Shown here in pieces: positions 20,161 through 35,018 of a DNA stretch of 64,000 nt (position 1 is its first letter; each line of letters begins with the position of its first letter). Both the position numbers and the translations under genes were made by a program. The stretch lies in the NCBI RefSeq assembly GCF_000959725.1, contig NZ_CP009323.1, positions 1,612,001-1,676,000 on the forward strand, given 5' to 3'. Source of the DNA: Burkholderia gladioli. GTDB taxonomy: Bacteria; Pseudomonadota; Gammaproteobacteria; Burkholderiales; Burkholderiaceae. The notes below the pieces were generated by a model. That model saw only the letters and a program-made list of their open reading frames with translations, ran no database searches and had not been told where the DNA came from.

Positions 20161-21681
20161 TCAGAAGAAGCCGAGCGGCTTGTCGTCGTAGCTGACCAGA
20201 AGGTTCTTGGTCTGCTGGTAATGGTCGAGCATCATCTTGTGCGTCTCGCGGCCGATCCCCGACTGCTTGTAGCCGCCGAACGCGGCATGCGCCGGATAGG
20301 CGTGATAGCAGTTGGTCCACACGCGGCCGGCCTGGATCGCGCGGCCGAAGCGATAGGCGCGGCCGCCGTCGCGGGTCCACACGCCGGCGCCGAGCCCGTA
20401 GAGCGTGTCGTTGGCGATTTCAAGCGCCTCCTCCTCGTTCTTGAAGGTGGTCACCGACAGCACCGGCCCGAAGATCTCCTCCTGGAAGATGCGCATCTTG
20501 TTGTGGCCGCGGAACACGGTCGGCTTCACGTAGTAGCCGCTGGCGAGCTCGCCCGTCAGCGTGTTGCGCTCACCGCCCGTCAGGCACTCGGCGCCTTCCT
20601 GGCGGCCGATGTCGATGTAGGACAGGATCTTCTCGAGCTGCTCGGCCGAGGCCTGCGCGCCGATCATGGTCTGCGCGTCGAGCGGGTGGCCCTGGCGGAT
20701 CTTCTCGACGCGCTTCACGGCGCGCTCGATGAAGCGGTCGTAGATGCTTTCCTCGACCAGCGCGCGCGACGGGCAGGTGCACACCTCCCCCTGGTTCAGC
20801 GCGAACATCGCGAAGCCTTCCAGGGCCTTGTCGAAGTAGCTGTCGTCGCGGTCCATCACGTCGGCGAAGAAGATGTTCGGGCTCTTGCCGCCCAGCTCGA
20901 GCGTGACCGGGATCAGGTTCGCGCTGGCGTACTGCATGATCAGGCGGCCGGTGGTAGTCTCGCCGGTGAAGGCGATCTTCGAGATCCGCTTGCTGGAGGC
21001 CAGCGGCTTGCCGGCTTCCAGCCCGAAGCCGTTGACGATGTTGAGCACGCCCGGCGGCAGCAGGTCCTGGACCAGCTCGGCCCACACCAGGATCGAGGCC
21101 GGCGTCTGCTCGGCTGGCTTGAGCACCACGCAGTTGCCGGCCGCCAGCGCCGGCGCGATCTTCCAGGCCGCCATCAGGATCGGGAAGTTCCAGGGGATGA
21201 TCTGGCCGACCACGCCGAGCGGCTCGTGGAAGTGATAGGCCACCAGGTCGCCGCCGATGTCGGCGATCGAGCCTTCCTGGGCGCGCACGCAGCCCGCGAA
21301 GTAGCGGAAATGGTCGATCGCGAGCGGGATGTCGGCCGCGGTGGTCTCGCGCAACGGCTTGCCGTTGTCGATGGTCTCGGCCACCGCCAGGCGCGCCAGG
21401 TTCTGCTCCATGCGATCGGCGATGCGCAGCAGCACGGCGGCGCGCTCGGCCACCGGGGTCGCGCCCCAGCTCGCCTTGGCCTTGTGCGCGGCGTCCAGCG
21501 CGAGGTTGATGTCGGCTTCCTGCGAGCGCGGGATCGCGGTGAAGGCCTGGCCGGTGACGGGCGAGAGATTGTCGAAGTACTGGCCGTCGACAGGGGGCAC
21601 CCATTCGCCGCCGATGAAGTTCCCGTATTGCTTGCGGTACGGGAATTCGATGTTCAGGTGCTGCATCTCGGCGTGGTTCAT
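20161..21681 (-). CDS. exaC: NAD-dependent acetaldehyde-type aldehyde dehydrogenase (ExaC/AcoD family)
   Basis: A 506-residue aldehyde dehydrogenase that most likely oxidises the acetaldehyde made by EutBC to acetate. Motifs are [22 protein letters not shown], the catalytic Glu in [10 protein letters not shown] and the catalytic Cys in [13 protein letters not shown]. The double-Cys CTC motif and the C-terminal [11 protein letters not shown] with [13 protein letters not shown] are typical of the ExaC/AcoD group. The start at 21681 has GAGGAG. It is convergent with eutC and divergent from the AraC regulator, with sigma-54-like elements upstream. Confidence 0.93.
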   Translation of the reverse strand: MNHAEMQHLNIEFPYRKQYGNFIGGEWVPPVDGQYFDNLSPVTGQAFTAIPRSQEADINLALDAAHKAKASWGATPVAERAAVLLRIADRMEQNLARLAVAETIDNGKPLRETTAADIPLAIDHFRYFAGCVRAQEGSIADIGGDLVAYHFHEPLGVVGQIIPWNFPILMAAWKIAPALAAGNCVVLKPAEQTPASILVWAELVQDLLPPGVLNIVNGFGLEAGKPLASSKRISKIAFTGETTTGRLIMQYASANLIPVTLELGGKSPNIFFADVMDRDDSYFDKALEGFAMFALNQGEVCTCPSRALVEESIYDRFIERAVKRVEKIRQGHPLDAQTMIGAQASAEQLEKILSYIDIGRQEGAECLTGGERNTLTGELASGYYVKPTVFRGHNKMRIFQEEIFGPVLSVTTFKNEEEALEIANDTLYGLGAGVWTRDGGRAYRFGRAIQAGRVWTNCYHAYPAHAAFGGYKQSGIGRETHKMMLDHYQQTKNLLVSYDDKPLGFF

Positions 21682-21768
21682 CGTGTCGCTCCTCGCATGT
21701 CGGTTTTGGGGAAAACATCGCCGCGCGCGCAAGAGGACGCTCGCCACGCGCGGCGCGGTGTTCCGGAT

Positions 21769-21785
21769 ACGCCAAAAGCGTGCCA
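21769..21785 (-). promoter_or_regulatory. Candidate sigma-54 promoter for the aldehyde dehydrogenase
   Basis: The minus strand reads TGGCACGCTTTTGGC, matching TGGCACG-N4-TTGC with one mismatch and keeping the essential -24 GG and -12 GC. It lies about 90 bp upstream of the start codon. AcoD/ExaC-type genes are sigma-54 dependent in related bacteria. Confidence 0.5.
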
Positions 21786-21892
21786 GCGCGCCGCCTTGCG
21801 GTGCGCGCCCGGCGCGAGGCGGTGCGGCGGCGGCGGGCAGGGCCGCCGCGACGATGATGCTGCCGCGACTGTGCAGGAATGGAACGTTCGCC

Positions 21893-21919
21893 CGGCACAG
21901 GCTGTGCCGTCGCGGCACA
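21893..21919. promoter_or_regulatory. Palindromic activator-site cluster
   Basis: Three alternating half-sites form two perfect overlapping palindromes: CGGCACAG-g-CTGTGCCG (21893-21909) and TGTGCCG-tcg-CGGCACA (21903-21919). The position about 110 bp from one candidate sigma-54 promoter and about 45 bp from the other suits an enhancer-binding activator. Confidence 0.5.
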
Positions 21920-21959
21920 GCGCGCGGCGGCGGGCGACCGGGCCGCGCCGGGCCGGTTT

Positions 21960-21974
21960 CGGCACGGGACTTGC
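21960..21974 (+). promoter_or_regulatory. Candidate sigma-54 promoter for the AraC regulator
   Basis: CGGCACGGGACTTGC matches the -24/-12 consensus TGGCACG-N4-TTGC except for its first base, 45 bp upstream of the regulator start. Confidence 0.45.
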
Positions 21975-22018
21975 GTTCGCTTTCCGGATCGAGGCAGGAA
22001 CAGGCCGGGAGGGTGAAC

Positions 22019-23161
22019 ATGGACAGCGCACGAGGCGGCGGCGAGGCCACCGCTGAGGACACGCGGCGCAGCGCGGCAGGCGACGAGGTGCCGGCTGGCC
22101 GCGCCGTGGTCAGCGTCGCGCACGACGCCGACGAGCAGGCGCGCAACCTGGTGGGCTGGCGCCAGACCTACGACCAACTGGCGGCCGGGCATTTCGTCGG
22201 CACCCTCACCGAGCTGCCGCTCGACACCATGAAGCTGTTCCGCGAGACCACCAGCCACACGCTGCGCCAGGCCTGCGAGGTGCGCGGCGATGCCTACTGG
22301 TTCGGTATCCCGGTGCTGGCGCCCGAGTTCGAGGCCGCGCAGATGCGCATCGATACGCGGCCGGTCGCGGCCGACGGCTTCGCCTGCCGGCCTGGCAATG
22401 TCGAATTCGAGCTGCTGACACCGGCCGCCTTTTCGATCTATGGCGTGGTGGTGCGCGGCGAGGTGCTGCGCCGTCATGCCGAGCAGGTCGAGCGGGCCGG
22501 CTTCGACGAGAGCGTGCCGCGCCAGGCCATGGTGCGCGCCGGCGATGCGCGGCTGGCGCGCCTGCGCGCGCTGCTGGCATCGCGGCTCGATCCATGGCCG
22601 GATTCGCGGCCTGCTTCACGGCCTACCTCACAGCCTGCTTCGCAATTCGGCTCTCAGTCCGACTTCCCGCCCGATTCACGGCTGCTCCAGGCGACCTCGC
22701 CGCGTGCAGCCCTTTCCGATGGCGAGCGCCGTGATCTGCAGGAGGCCGTGCTGGCTGCCCTGTTCGACGTCTGCACGGGGCCGGCCGGCGACGAGGAGGC
22801 CGATGGCATGCAGCCGCAGAGGCGCCGCCGCATCGTTGCCCAGGCGCGCGACTACGTGCTCGCGCATCGCGCGCGTGCGGTGGGCGTGCCCGAGCTTTGC
22901 GAGCAACTGCACGTGAGCCGACGCACCTTGCAGAACTGCTTCCAGGACGTGCTCGGGATGGCGCCGGCCACCTATCTGCGCGCGCTGCGCCTGAACGGCG
23001 CGCGACGCGACCTGTGCGGGCGCGCCGCCGGCTCGGTGCAGGACGTGGCTGCCGCCTGGGGATTCTGGCACCTGAGCCAGTTCGCGACCGACTATCGCCG
23101 CATGTTCGGGATGCGGCCTTCCGAGGCGCTGCGCGAATCGGTGGCGGTCGCGCTCGGCTGA
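22019..23161 (+). CDS. AraC-family transcriptional regulator, EutR-like
   Basis: A 380-residue regulator whose C-terminal 100 residues form a double helix-turn-helix of the AraC family ([24 protein letters not shown], then [25 protein letters not shown]). The N-terminal region ([39 protein letters not shown]) resembles EutR-type ethanolamine sensors. It is next to the eut cluster, so it is the likely activator of eat-eutBC. An odd Ser/Arg/Pro-rich segment (about 200-235, with repeats like [13 protein letters not shown]) separates the two domains. The start at 22019 follows GGGAGGG. Confidence 0.85.
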   Translation: MDSARGGGEATAEDTRRSAAGDEVPAGRAVVSVAHDADEQARNLVGWRQTYDQLAAGHFVGTLTELPLDTMKLFRETTSHTLRQACEVRGDAYWFGIPVLAPEFEAAQMRIDTRPVAADGFACRPGNVEFELLTPAAFSIYGVVVRGEVLRRHAEQVERAGFDESVPRQAMVRAGDARLARLRALLASRLDPWPDSRPASRPTSQPASQFGSQSDFPPDSRLLQATSPRAALSDGERRDLQEAVLAALFDVCTGPAGDEEADGMQPQRRRRIVAQARDYVLAHRARAVGVPELCEQLHVSRRTLQNCFQDVLGMAPATYLRALRLNGARRDLCGRAAGSVQDVAAAWGFWHLSQFATDYRRMFGMRPSEALRESVAVALG

Positions 23162-23222
23162 AGCGGGCGAGTGCAGCATCGCCGGCCGTTGCTTGCCGAT
23201 CGCCGATCCCCGGCGTCGGCTG

Positions 23223-24308
23223 CTACTCGCGCGCCTTTGGCCAAGCCAGCGCATCCCAATCGACTAGCCCCCAGGCCGCCTCGACCATCGCGATCTCGGC
23301 GGGATCGTCGCTGGCATGGCGATCGCGCAGCGCGGGCGGCACCGTCACCACGAAGGGCCGGCACAGCGGATAGTCGCGCACGCGCAGCTCCGGCGCGATG
23401 CTGGTGAAGCCGGCCAGGGTCGGCACCTCGAAGCCGTCGGCGGCGTGGATCGCCGACGTGTCGGCGCTGACCAGCACCGCCGCGTCGCGGATCCAGGCGA
23501 AGTAGGCCGCCGTGTCGGGCGACAGCTCGCGCACGTCCGTGTAGGCGGCATGCTCGACGGGCCCGAAGCCGAGCACGGGCAGGTCGTATCGCCGGGCGAT
23601 GCGCTCGACGATGGCGGCGCGCCGCGAGGGCGGGATGCTGCGCAGCGGCGTGCTCGCCTCGGCGCAGAACAGCGCGTAGCGCTGCCCGCGCCAGGCCGCG
23701 GGCAGTTCCGGCAGCGCCAGCCGCGACAGCCAGCGATTGCGCCTGGCGGCGGCCGGCACCGTGGCCGGATCGATGCCGAGCGCATCGAGGAAGTAGTCGA
23801 TCATCGGCAGCGCCGCGAAGGACGGCCGATACAGCTGGTTGCCGACGTCGATCCTCGCTTCGTCGGCCGGCAGCGCATCGAGGTCCGCCGGCAGCACGCG
23901 CATGCCGGCGACCGCCTCGTCGGCGAGCCGGTAGAGCTGCTCGACATGGCCGGACAAACGCGACGGCCGATACAGCACGATACGCAGCGCCGGATGCGCA
24001 TCACGCAGCGCCGCCAGCGCGCTGAGCCCGATGATCGAATCGCCGAGCGCGACGCCCATGCCGTTGATCACGTGGACCCGGGCATGTCGCGCGTAGTCGA
24101 GCCGGAACGGCTGCTCGGCCGCGTTGAGGATGCCGGTGCCGCCCTGGCTGGCGGCGCGATGGCCGGGCGGCACCTGGCCCGCCATCTCCAGGTCGTAGGG
24201 CGCCACCAGCCGGCGCTCGCGCGAGAGCAGGGTGCCGGGGTGCCGCAGCGCGGCCGGCCCCTCCAGGTCGGCCGGCGTGTCAGCGGCGAGCGGCGCGGGA
24301 TGTGCCAT
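23223..24308 (-). CDS. Glycosyltransferase family 9-like protein
   Basis: A 361-residue protein with the GT-B architecture of ADP-heptose:LPS heptosyltransferases. The N-terminal part has VHVINGMGVALGDSIIGLSALAALRDAHP (usually a GDxL loop), and the C-terminal nucleotide-binding signature is VSADTSAIHAADGFEVPTLAGFTSI. It lacks neighbours in LPS synthesis, and the first 60 residues are unusual. Substrate unknown. It lies downstream of the TPP enzyme gene on the same strand, 45 bp apart. Confidence 0.7.
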   Translation of the reverse strand: MAHPAPLAADTPADLEGPAALRHPGTLLSRERRLVAPYDLEMAGQVPPGHRAASQGGTGILNAAEQPFRLDYARHARVHVINGMGVALGDSIIGLSALAALRDAHPALRIVLYRPSRLSGHVEQLYRLADEAVAGMRVLPADLDALPADEARIDVGNQLYRPSFAALPMIDYFLDALGIDPATVPAAARRNRWLSRLALPELPAAWRGQRYALFCAEASTPLRSIPPSRRAAIVERIARRYDLPVLGFGPVEHAAYTDVRELSPDTAAYFAWIRDAAVLVSADTSAIHAADGFEVPTLAGFTSIAPELRVRDYPLCRPFVVTVPPALRDRHASDDPAEIAMVEAAWGLVDWDALAWPKARE

Positions 24309-24353
24309 CGATCCGGGAATCCTCGAAGCAAGAGTCGACGGGAGCAGGGCGTC

Positions 24354-26075
24354 TCATGCGCCCGGCCCGGTTTCGCCGCGGGCGCGCCGCCCCTGCTCGC
24401 GCACCTGCTCCAGCGTCGCGGCCGGCGTGCTGGCCTCCTGCGGGATCCGGATCTCGATCAGCGCGGGCAGGCCGCTGCCGAGCGCGCGTTCGAGCGCCGG
24501 TGCGAATTCGGCGGTGGTGGCGACGGTCTCGCCATGCGCGCCGAACGCGCGCGCATAGGCGGCGAAGTCGGGATTGGTGAGGCCGGTGCCATGCACGCGG
24601 TTCGGGTAATGGCGTTCCTGGTGCATGCGGATCGTGCCGAAGTGGCCGTTGTTGACCACGATCACCACGATGTTCAGGCCGTATTGCATCGCCGTGGCCA
24701 GCTCGTGGCCGGCCATCATGAAGCAGCCGTCGCCGGCCAGCGCCACCGCGATTCGTTGCGGATACAAGGACTTCGCGGCCAGCGCGGCCGGCACGCCGTA
24801 GCCCATCGCGCCATTGGTCGGCGCGAGCTGCGAGCGGAACGCGCGATAGGCGTAATGGCGATGCAGCCAGGTGGCGTAGTTGCCGGCGCCGTTGCTGACG
24901 ATCGCGTCGTGCGGCAGCCGTTCGCGCAACTGCTGCATGATCTCGCCGAGCTGTACCTCGCCCGGCATCGGCAGCGGCTTGCGCCAGGCCAGGTAGGCCG
25001 CGTGCGCCTCGCTCGCGCTGCCGGCCCAGGGCAGCAGCTCGGGCGGCGCGAGCTCGGCCAGCCGCGCCGCGATCTCGGGCATGCCCGAGACGATCGGCAG
25101 GTCGGGCAGGTAGACCCGGCCCAGTTCCTCGGCGCCCTGGTGGACGTGGATCAGCGACTGGCGCGTCTTCGGTATTTCCAGCAGCGTGTAGCCGCCGGTG
25201 GTCGCCTCGCCCAGGCGCGGGCCCAGCGCGAGCAGCAGGTCGGCCTCGCGGATGCGCCTGGCGAGCGCCGGATTGATGCCGAGCCCGACGTCGCCGGCAT
25301 ACAGCGGATGCTCGTTGTCGAAGCTGTCCTGGTAGCGGAACGCGCAGGCCACCGGCAACTGCCAGGCCTCGGCGAAGCGGCGCAGGTCGGCGCAGGCCTC
25401 GACGCTCCAGCCGCTGCCGCCGGCGATCAGCAACGGGCGCTCGGCGCGCGCGAGCCGCTCGCGCAGCTCGGCCATCTGGGCCGCGGAGGGCGCCGCCGCG
25501 ATCCGCTTGGCGGCCGGCAGCACCGGCTGCGGCGCGCACGGGTCGGACAGCAGGTCTTCCGGCAGCGCCAGCACCACCGGGCCGGGACGGCCCGAGGTCG
25601 CGACATGGAAGGCATGGCTCAGGTACTCGGGAATCCGCCGCGCGTCGTCGATCTGCGCGACCCACTTGGCCAGCTCGCCGTACATGCGGCGATAGTCGAT
25701 CTCCTGGAAGGCCTCGCGGTCGAGATGCTCGCGCGCGCATTGGCCGACGAACAGGATCATCGGCGTCGAATCCTGGAACGCGGTATGCACGCCGATCGAG
25801 GCATGCGTCGCGCCCGGTCCGCGCGTGACCAGGGCCACGCCGGGCCGGCCGGTCAGCTTGCCGACCGCCTCGGCCATGTTGGCGGCGGCGGCCTCGTGGC
25901 GGCAGACGATGGTGTCGATGCGCCCGGTTTCGTCGCCGAGCGCGTCGAGCACGGCGAGGAAGCTTTCGCCGGGCACGCAGAACACGCGTTCGACATGGTT
26001 GGCGAGCAGCGCATCGACGAGCAGTCGGGCGCCGTTGACGCTGGCGGGGACGGCGGAATCCGGAGTGTGCGACAT
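24354..26075 (-). CDS. Thiamine pyrophosphate enzyme, acetolactate synthase-like
   Basis: A 573-residue three-domain TPP enzyme. The Pyr domain has GARLLVDALLANHVERVFCVPGESF with the catalytic Glu in CRHEAAAANMAEA; a central domain follows, and the PP domain has GDGCFMMAGHELATAMQYGLNI plus VVNNGHFGTIRMHQE for Mg-TPP binding. It looks like the large-subunit family of acetolactate synthase, but no small regulatory subunit gene is present. Related paralogues act as other 2-oxoacid decarboxylases or ligases, so the substrate is left open. The start at 26075 gives a standard N-terminus; a longer upstream frame was rejected. Confidence 0.85.
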   Translation of the reverse strand: MSHTPDSAVPASVNGARLLVDALLANHVERVFCVPGESFLAVLDALGDETGRIDTIVCRHEAAAANMAEAVGKLTGRPGVALVTRGPGATHASIGVHTAFQDSTPMILFVGQCAREHLDREAFQEIDYRRMYGELAKWVAQIDDARRIPEYLSHAFHVATSGRPGPVVLALPEDLLSDPCAPQPVLPAAKRIAAAPSAAQMAELRERLARAERPLLIAGGSGWSVEACADLRRFAEAWQLPVACAFRYQDSFDNEHPLYAGDVGLGINPALARRIREADLLLALGPRLGEATTGGYTLLEIPKTRQSLIHVHQGAEELGRVYLPDLPIVSGMPEIAARLAELAPPELLPWAGSASEAHAAYLAWRKPLPMPGEVQLGEIMQQLRERLPHDAIVSNGAGNYATWLHRHYAYRAFRSQLAPTNGAMGYGVPAALAAKSLYPQRIAVALAGDGCFMMAGHELATAMQYGLNIVVIVVNNGHFGTIRMHQERHYPNRVHGTGLTNPDFAAYARAFGAHGETVATTAEFAPALERALGSGLPALIEIRIPQEASTPAATLEQVREQGRRARGETGPGA

Positions 26076-26280
26076 GGACGGCGGGCTCCCTCGGTGGCGG
26101 GAGGGATAGCTTACGCCGGATGGGCGAAACGTGGCGAGCGGGTCGCGAACGGTGAGTGCTCGCCGCGAAACGCCGCCGCGCGTCGTTGCGAGGAACGAGA
26201 AAACGGAAAAGGGCGAACGCGTAAACGCAAGGCGCCGCGCAGCCGATCCGGCGCGCGGCGCGTGTCGCCTCAAATCCCGC

Positions 26281-27669
<1,389 letters not shown>

Positions 27670-27698
27670 GGGGAGTTCCTGTAATGCGGATGGGGTGA

Positions 27699-28844
27699 TT
27701 AACGTGCCGGCAGCGGCAGGCACGCAGCCAGCCAGGCGGGCGGCTGCGGCGCGAGCTGCTGCGCGACGCTGTTGTAGCGGCCGTCGAGACGGGCCGCGAG
27801 GTGGAACAGCTCGGTGGCGTTGGCCGGCTGCCATTGGCCCGAATAACCGGGCAGGCCCGCCTCGCGACGCTTGGCGTCGAACGGCACCGTGGAGTTCACG
27901 AATTCTTCATGGGTCTTCTCGCCGCGCGCATAGGGCACCAGCCAGTCGAGCGCGGCCTGCAGGGTGGCGCCGTTGCTGCCGCGCTCGCGCAGCCAGTTGC
28001 GGTTGAAACGCCGCGCGGCCAGCGCCGCCGTGACCAGCGGCTGCAGGTCGTAGACCGCGTAGTGGACCGCGTCGCGCTCCTCGAAATCGAAGGTGGTGCC
28101 GTCCGGCTTGATGTTGTCGGCCAGGTGCTCGACGAACAGGCGCTGGGCGGCGTTCATCATCTTGCGGTCGCCGAGCGTGAAGGCCGACAGCGCGATCAGC
28201 TTGATCCGGTGGCTCTGCCAGTTGTTACGCCAAACGCCGGTGAGCGGGCGCGGCTGCGCGTCGACCTGCGCCACGTAGCCGGCGCCGAGCTTGGCGATGA
28301 AGGTCGAGGCCGCGTTGCGCGTCTTGACCGGCAGCGTGCTGGCGGCCATGTCGTAGGCGATGATGAGGCCCTCGAAGCGGGTCTCGTCGATCGGGTTGAA
28401 GTCGGGCTGGTAGGTGGTGACCCAGGCCAGCAGGAAGCGGTTCAGCAGCGCGAGATAACGCGGGTTGTTGGTGACGCGCCAGGCCAGCGCCGCGTCGCGC
28501 ATCAGCTCCATGTCCTTGAGCGCTTCCTCGCTCTGGTCGCGGATGCCTTCGTGCGGCAGCAGGCCTTCGGTATGCAGGTGCACGAGCGCCTTCGGCGCGT
28601 CGTTCAGGTGCGCGTCGACGCTGCGCACCAGCGCCTGGATGCCGGGCTCGGCCGAGGTGCTCTCGTTGCTCTGCAGCGCGGGCGCCGCGCAGAAATTCAT
28701 CGCCGCGCGCGCAGGCGAGGCAGCGGCCGACAGCGCGAACGCGACGCAGGCCGCGAATGCCGGCGCGAGCGCGCGCCAATGGGCCTGCCGTACGTGCTGT
28801 ACATGCCGTGTGGCCATGCGATCCGGAAACACCTTGCGCACCAT
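27699..28844 (-). CDS. Alginate lyase-family periplasmic protein
   Basis: A 381-residue protein with an N-terminal signal peptide (hydrophobic [19 protein letters not shown], cleaved near residue 46) and the alpha/alpha-barrel alginate lyase domain: [58 protein letters not shown] (Asn/His motif of the active site) and [25 protein letters not shown] precedes the ATG. It lies between gcvP and sdaA on the same strand. No alginate biosynthesis genes are nearby, so the real polysaccharide target is unknown. Confidence 0.82.
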   Translation of the reverse strand: MVRKVFPDRMATRHVQHVRQAHWRALAPAFAACVAFALSAAASPARAAMNFCAAPALQSNESTSAEPGIQALVRSVDAHLNDAPKALVHLHTEGLLPHEGIRDQSEEALKDMELMRDAALAWRVTNNPRYLALLNRFLLAWVTTYQPDFNPIDETRFEGLIIAYDMAASTLPVKTRNAASTFIAKLGAGYVAQVDAQPRPLTGVWRNNWQSHRIKLIALSAFTLGDRKMMNAAQRLFVEHLADNIKPDGTTFDFEERDAVHYAVYDLQPLVTAALAARRFNRNWLRERGSNGATLQAALDWLVPYARGEKTHEEFVNSTVPFDAKRREAGLPGYSGQWQPANATELFHLAARLDGRYNSVAQQLAPQPPAWLAACLPLPAR

Positions 28845-28910
28845 GCGGAACTCCTCGTTTGGCTGGATGGCGGTGTCAGATGTTAGCCGGACTTGGAGGC
28901 GAACGCGACC

Positions 28911-28953
28911 GCGCGCCATGCGCCCCGCCGCGGGGGCGGGAGGCATGGCGCGC
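28911..28953. terminator. Strong hairpin between gcvP and the lyase gene
   Basis: An 11-bp perfect stem GCGCGCCATGC / GCATGGCGCGC with an inner GC-rich hairpin (CCCCGCCGCGGGGG). No T-tract, so it could be a 3' stabilising structure or a weak terminator after gcvP. Confidence 0.45.
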
Positions 28954-28987
28954 GTCATGACGGGCTCGGCGAGGGGCGCGCGCTCCG

Positions 28988-31918
<2,931 letters not shown>

Positions 31919-31981
31919 GGCATTCCTGCGGGTTGCGGCGCGCGTGCCGTGGTCGCGCGCGCCGCTCGGGTCGAAAAGGGC

Positions 31982-32365
31982 TTAGCCGTCGATCAGCTTG
32001 CTGTACGCGGCCGCGTCGAGCAGATCGTTGGTGTTGGCGCCGGGGGCGAGCTTGATCCTGAACAGCCAGGCGTCGTAGGCGTCTTCGTTGACCGACTCGG
32101 GCTCGTCGGTCGCGTCCGAGTTGGCGGCGATGATTTCGCCGGAAACCGGCGCGTAGATGTCGGAAGCGGCCTTGACCGACTCGACCACGCCGATCGGGTC
32201 GCCCGCCTTCACCTGCTTGCCGGCTTCCGGCAGCTCGAGGAAGACGATGTCGCCGAGCGTGCTCTGGGCGTGATCGGTGATGCCGACCGTCAGCGTGCCG
32301 TCGGCTTCGGTGCGGATCCACTCGTGTTCGTCGGTGTATTTCAGATCTGCCGGGACGTTGCTCAT
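31982..32365 (-). CDS. gcvH: Glycine cleavage system H protein
   Basis: The 127-residue lipoyl carrier that shuttles intermediates between P, T and L proteins. Conserved features are YTDEHEWIR near the start, and [19 protein letters not shown] with the lipoylated lysine at about K65. It is placed between gcvT and gcvP with short gaps, in one riboswitch-controlled transcript. Confidence 0.97.
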   Translation of the reverse strand: MSNVPADLKYTDEHEWIRTEADGTLTVGITDHAQSTLGDIVFLELPEAGKQVKAGDPIGVVESVKAASDIYAPVSGEIIAANSDATDEPESVNEDAYDAWLFRIKLAPGANTNDLLDAAAYSKLIDG

Positions 32366-32408
32366 CGGATGCTCCTGATTGTGTTGTGCGTGTTGGAGGT
32401 TCGTGCGC

Positions 32409-33527
<1,119 letters not shown>

Positions 33528-33627
33528 CGGGGCCTCGAGGTTCCGTGCGGGCGGGTGCCCGGACGCGAAAACGATTCGGCAAGTGGGTGAGCCGCCGGCG
33601 CGCGACGCGCCCGTGGTTCCTTGCCAG

Positions 33628-33873
33628 CCCCTCTGTCCTCGATACCTGAGAGATTGCACCGCCGTTGACCGGCCGGTGCGCGCCCCTTCGGTGGGCAGCC
33701 TGCCGATGCTCGCGCACGTGGCTACTGCCGCTCTCCAGAGTACGAAAAACCTGACGCGCAACCTGGGCTGCGCGTATGTGTTCCGACGCGGTCGGTCCTT
33801 TTGCCTGAGAGTTTGTGGGTGTGCCCCTTCGGCGGCGCGGCGGCCCGGAATCCAGGCTGTCGCACGCTCTCCC
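33628..33873 (-). ncRNA. Tandem glycine riboswitch
   Basis: Two successive glycine aptamers on the minus strand. The first (33873 down to about 33795) opens with GGGAGAGCG, contains CCGAAGGGGCA and closes with CAAACTCTCAGGCAAAAGGACC. The second (about 33741 to 33628) starts CTCTGGAGAGC, contains CCGAAGGGGCGC and closes with AATCTCTCAGGTATCGAGGACAGAGG. This is the classic cooperative arrangement that turns on gcv genes when glycine is abundant. About 100 nt of expression platform separate it from gcvT. Confidence 0.96.
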
Positions 33874-33887
33874 GACGCGTGCCGGCG

Positions 33888-33916
33888 AATGTACGCGAGG
33901 CCAAAGGGCTTGTCAA
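33888..33916 (-). promoter_or_regulatory. Sigma-70 promoter of the gcv operon
   Basis: On the minus strand TTGACA (-35, 33911-33916) and TACATT (-10, 33888-33893) are separated by exactly 17 bp, placing transcription start about 8-10 bp before the first aptamer. Confidence 0.85.
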
Positions 33917-34010
33917 TTTGCGCAAATTCACGTCGCTTGGCGACAGGCGGGCAGGGCGCGGATGTCGGCCGCGGACCCTGCTGCGCGGCCGTCGGCATCG
34001 GCGTGCCGCC

Positions 34011-34236
34011 TGGGGACAAGTCGGTGGACAGCCTGTGGATCGAGCGGGGACAAGGCTGCGTGAAGCTGTGGACAAGCCGGTGGACGAATCGGGGGACAAG
34101 CTCGGGATAAAGCGGGGACAAGTCGTGGACAAGCCGGGCAACGCGCGTGGATAAGGCGGTGGAAAAGTGGGTGGACAAGCTGGGGGCAAGCCCGGGATAA
34201 GCGCTGGACAAGTCGCGTTCGGCGGTGGACAAGTGG
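34011..34236. repeat. Phased array of about 17 GTGGACAAG / GTGGATAAG units
   Basis: Within 226 bp about 17 variants of the motif (consensus GTGGACAAGC on +, i.e. GCTTGTCCAC on -) recur. Core positions are near 34014, 34026, 34037, 34047, 34069, 34081, 34093, 34104, 34116, 34127, 34148, 34160, 34171, 34183, 34194, 34205 and 34226. Spacings are almost always 10-12 bp or twice that (21-22), i.e. close to helical phase. The minus-strand form resembles the DnaA box TTATCCACA, with one near-perfect TTATCCACG at 34147-34155. The array is about 95 bp upstream of the gcv promoter; it is not a CRISPR and encodes no plausible protein. Confidence 0.75.
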
Positions 34237-34410
34237 CGGCCGGAGCCGCATGGCGCGGGCAGGCGGCCGGCGCGATGCCGGCATGGGTGGAAAGAGCGAG
34301 GCGTGGAAAGCGTGGAAGGCCGGAGCCGGCGGCTCGCCGATTCGATCGGGCCGGGCCGCCTGCCGAGGGGCCATGTCGCGAGGCGGCCCGAGCGAGCCGC
34401 CCCGCCCGTC

Positions 34411-34815
34411 TCAGACGCCGATCGCGCGCGCGGCCGTGTCGAGTTCCTGGTTCAGCACGCGCTGCTCGTCGGCGGTCAGCCCGCCGCCATGCTGCGCGCT
34501 CATGTCGTTGGCTTCCTGGCGGATCACCTCGAGGCGTCGATGCAGCGCCTCGCCCTGCGGCGGCGGATAGGCGCCGCCGTTCACCCGCGAATCGATGCGG
34601 TTGCCGAGGCTGTCGATGCGGCCCAGGATGCCGTTCATGCGCTCCACGCCGATCGGCGGCGGAGCGGGTTGCGGCGGCGGGGGCGGCGGCTGGACGGGGA
34701 TCGGTTGAACGGGGCGTGGACGCGGCGCCGGCCGCTTCGGCGGCGGCGTGACGACGCACGCGGCCAGCGAGGCGACGAGGGCGGCGCCGAGGGCCGCACG
34801 GATCAGCCGTTGCAT
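34411..34815 (-). CDS. Proline-rich lipoprotein, hypothetical
   Basis: A 134-residue protein with a lipoprotein signal peptide ([20 protein letters not shown]; lipobox LAAC, Cys at about 19). A proline-rich linker ([21 protein letters not shown]) follows, then a helical C-terminal domain beginning [24 protein letters not shown] lies 8 bp before the ATG. Probably an envelope protein with the linker crossing the periplasm. No specific family recognised. Confidence 0.75.
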   Translation of the reverse strand: MQRLIRAALGAALVASLAACVVTPPPKRPAPRPRPVQPIPVQPPPPPPQPAPPPIGVERMNGILGRIDSLGNRIDSRVNGGAYPPPQGEALHRRLEVIRQEANDMSAQHGGGLTADEQRVLNQELDTAARAIGV

Positions 34816-34887
34816 GAATCGTTCTCCTATGGCGAATCGGTGAGGCGCAAGATCCGGGCCGTGCGAGACGGCGTCTTGCAAAGCGAA

Positions 34888-34908
34888 GCCGGCCCGCGAG
34901 GGGCCGGC
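34888..34908 (-). terminator. Possible terminator hairpin after the oxidoreductase gene
   Basis: GCCGGCCC-gcga-GGGGCCGGC stem between the oxidoreductase stop and the lipoprotein start; on the minus strand it is followed by TTCGCTTT, only a weak T-run. Confidence 0.4.
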
Positions 34909-35018
34909 CGGGGGAAGCATGCTTCAGACCTGCCCGAAACGGAAGCCGGTTCCCCGCTGTTTTGTAACCGAATGTTGTTCTTGGCCGGTGAAATGTCGCC
35001 CGGGCCCGGCGCGCGGGG

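Larger units (their letters stand above)
21682..22018. other. Divergent control region of aldehyde dehydrogenase and AraC regulator
   Basis: A 337-bp spacer without genes. It holds -24/-12-like elements facing both ways and a palindromic cluster between them; see the separate entries. Confidence 0.6.

Noticed and set aside
34011..34236. CRISPR array
   Set aside because: Units are only about 9 bp, spaced 10-12 bp apart, with no unique 30-bp spacers and no cas genes.
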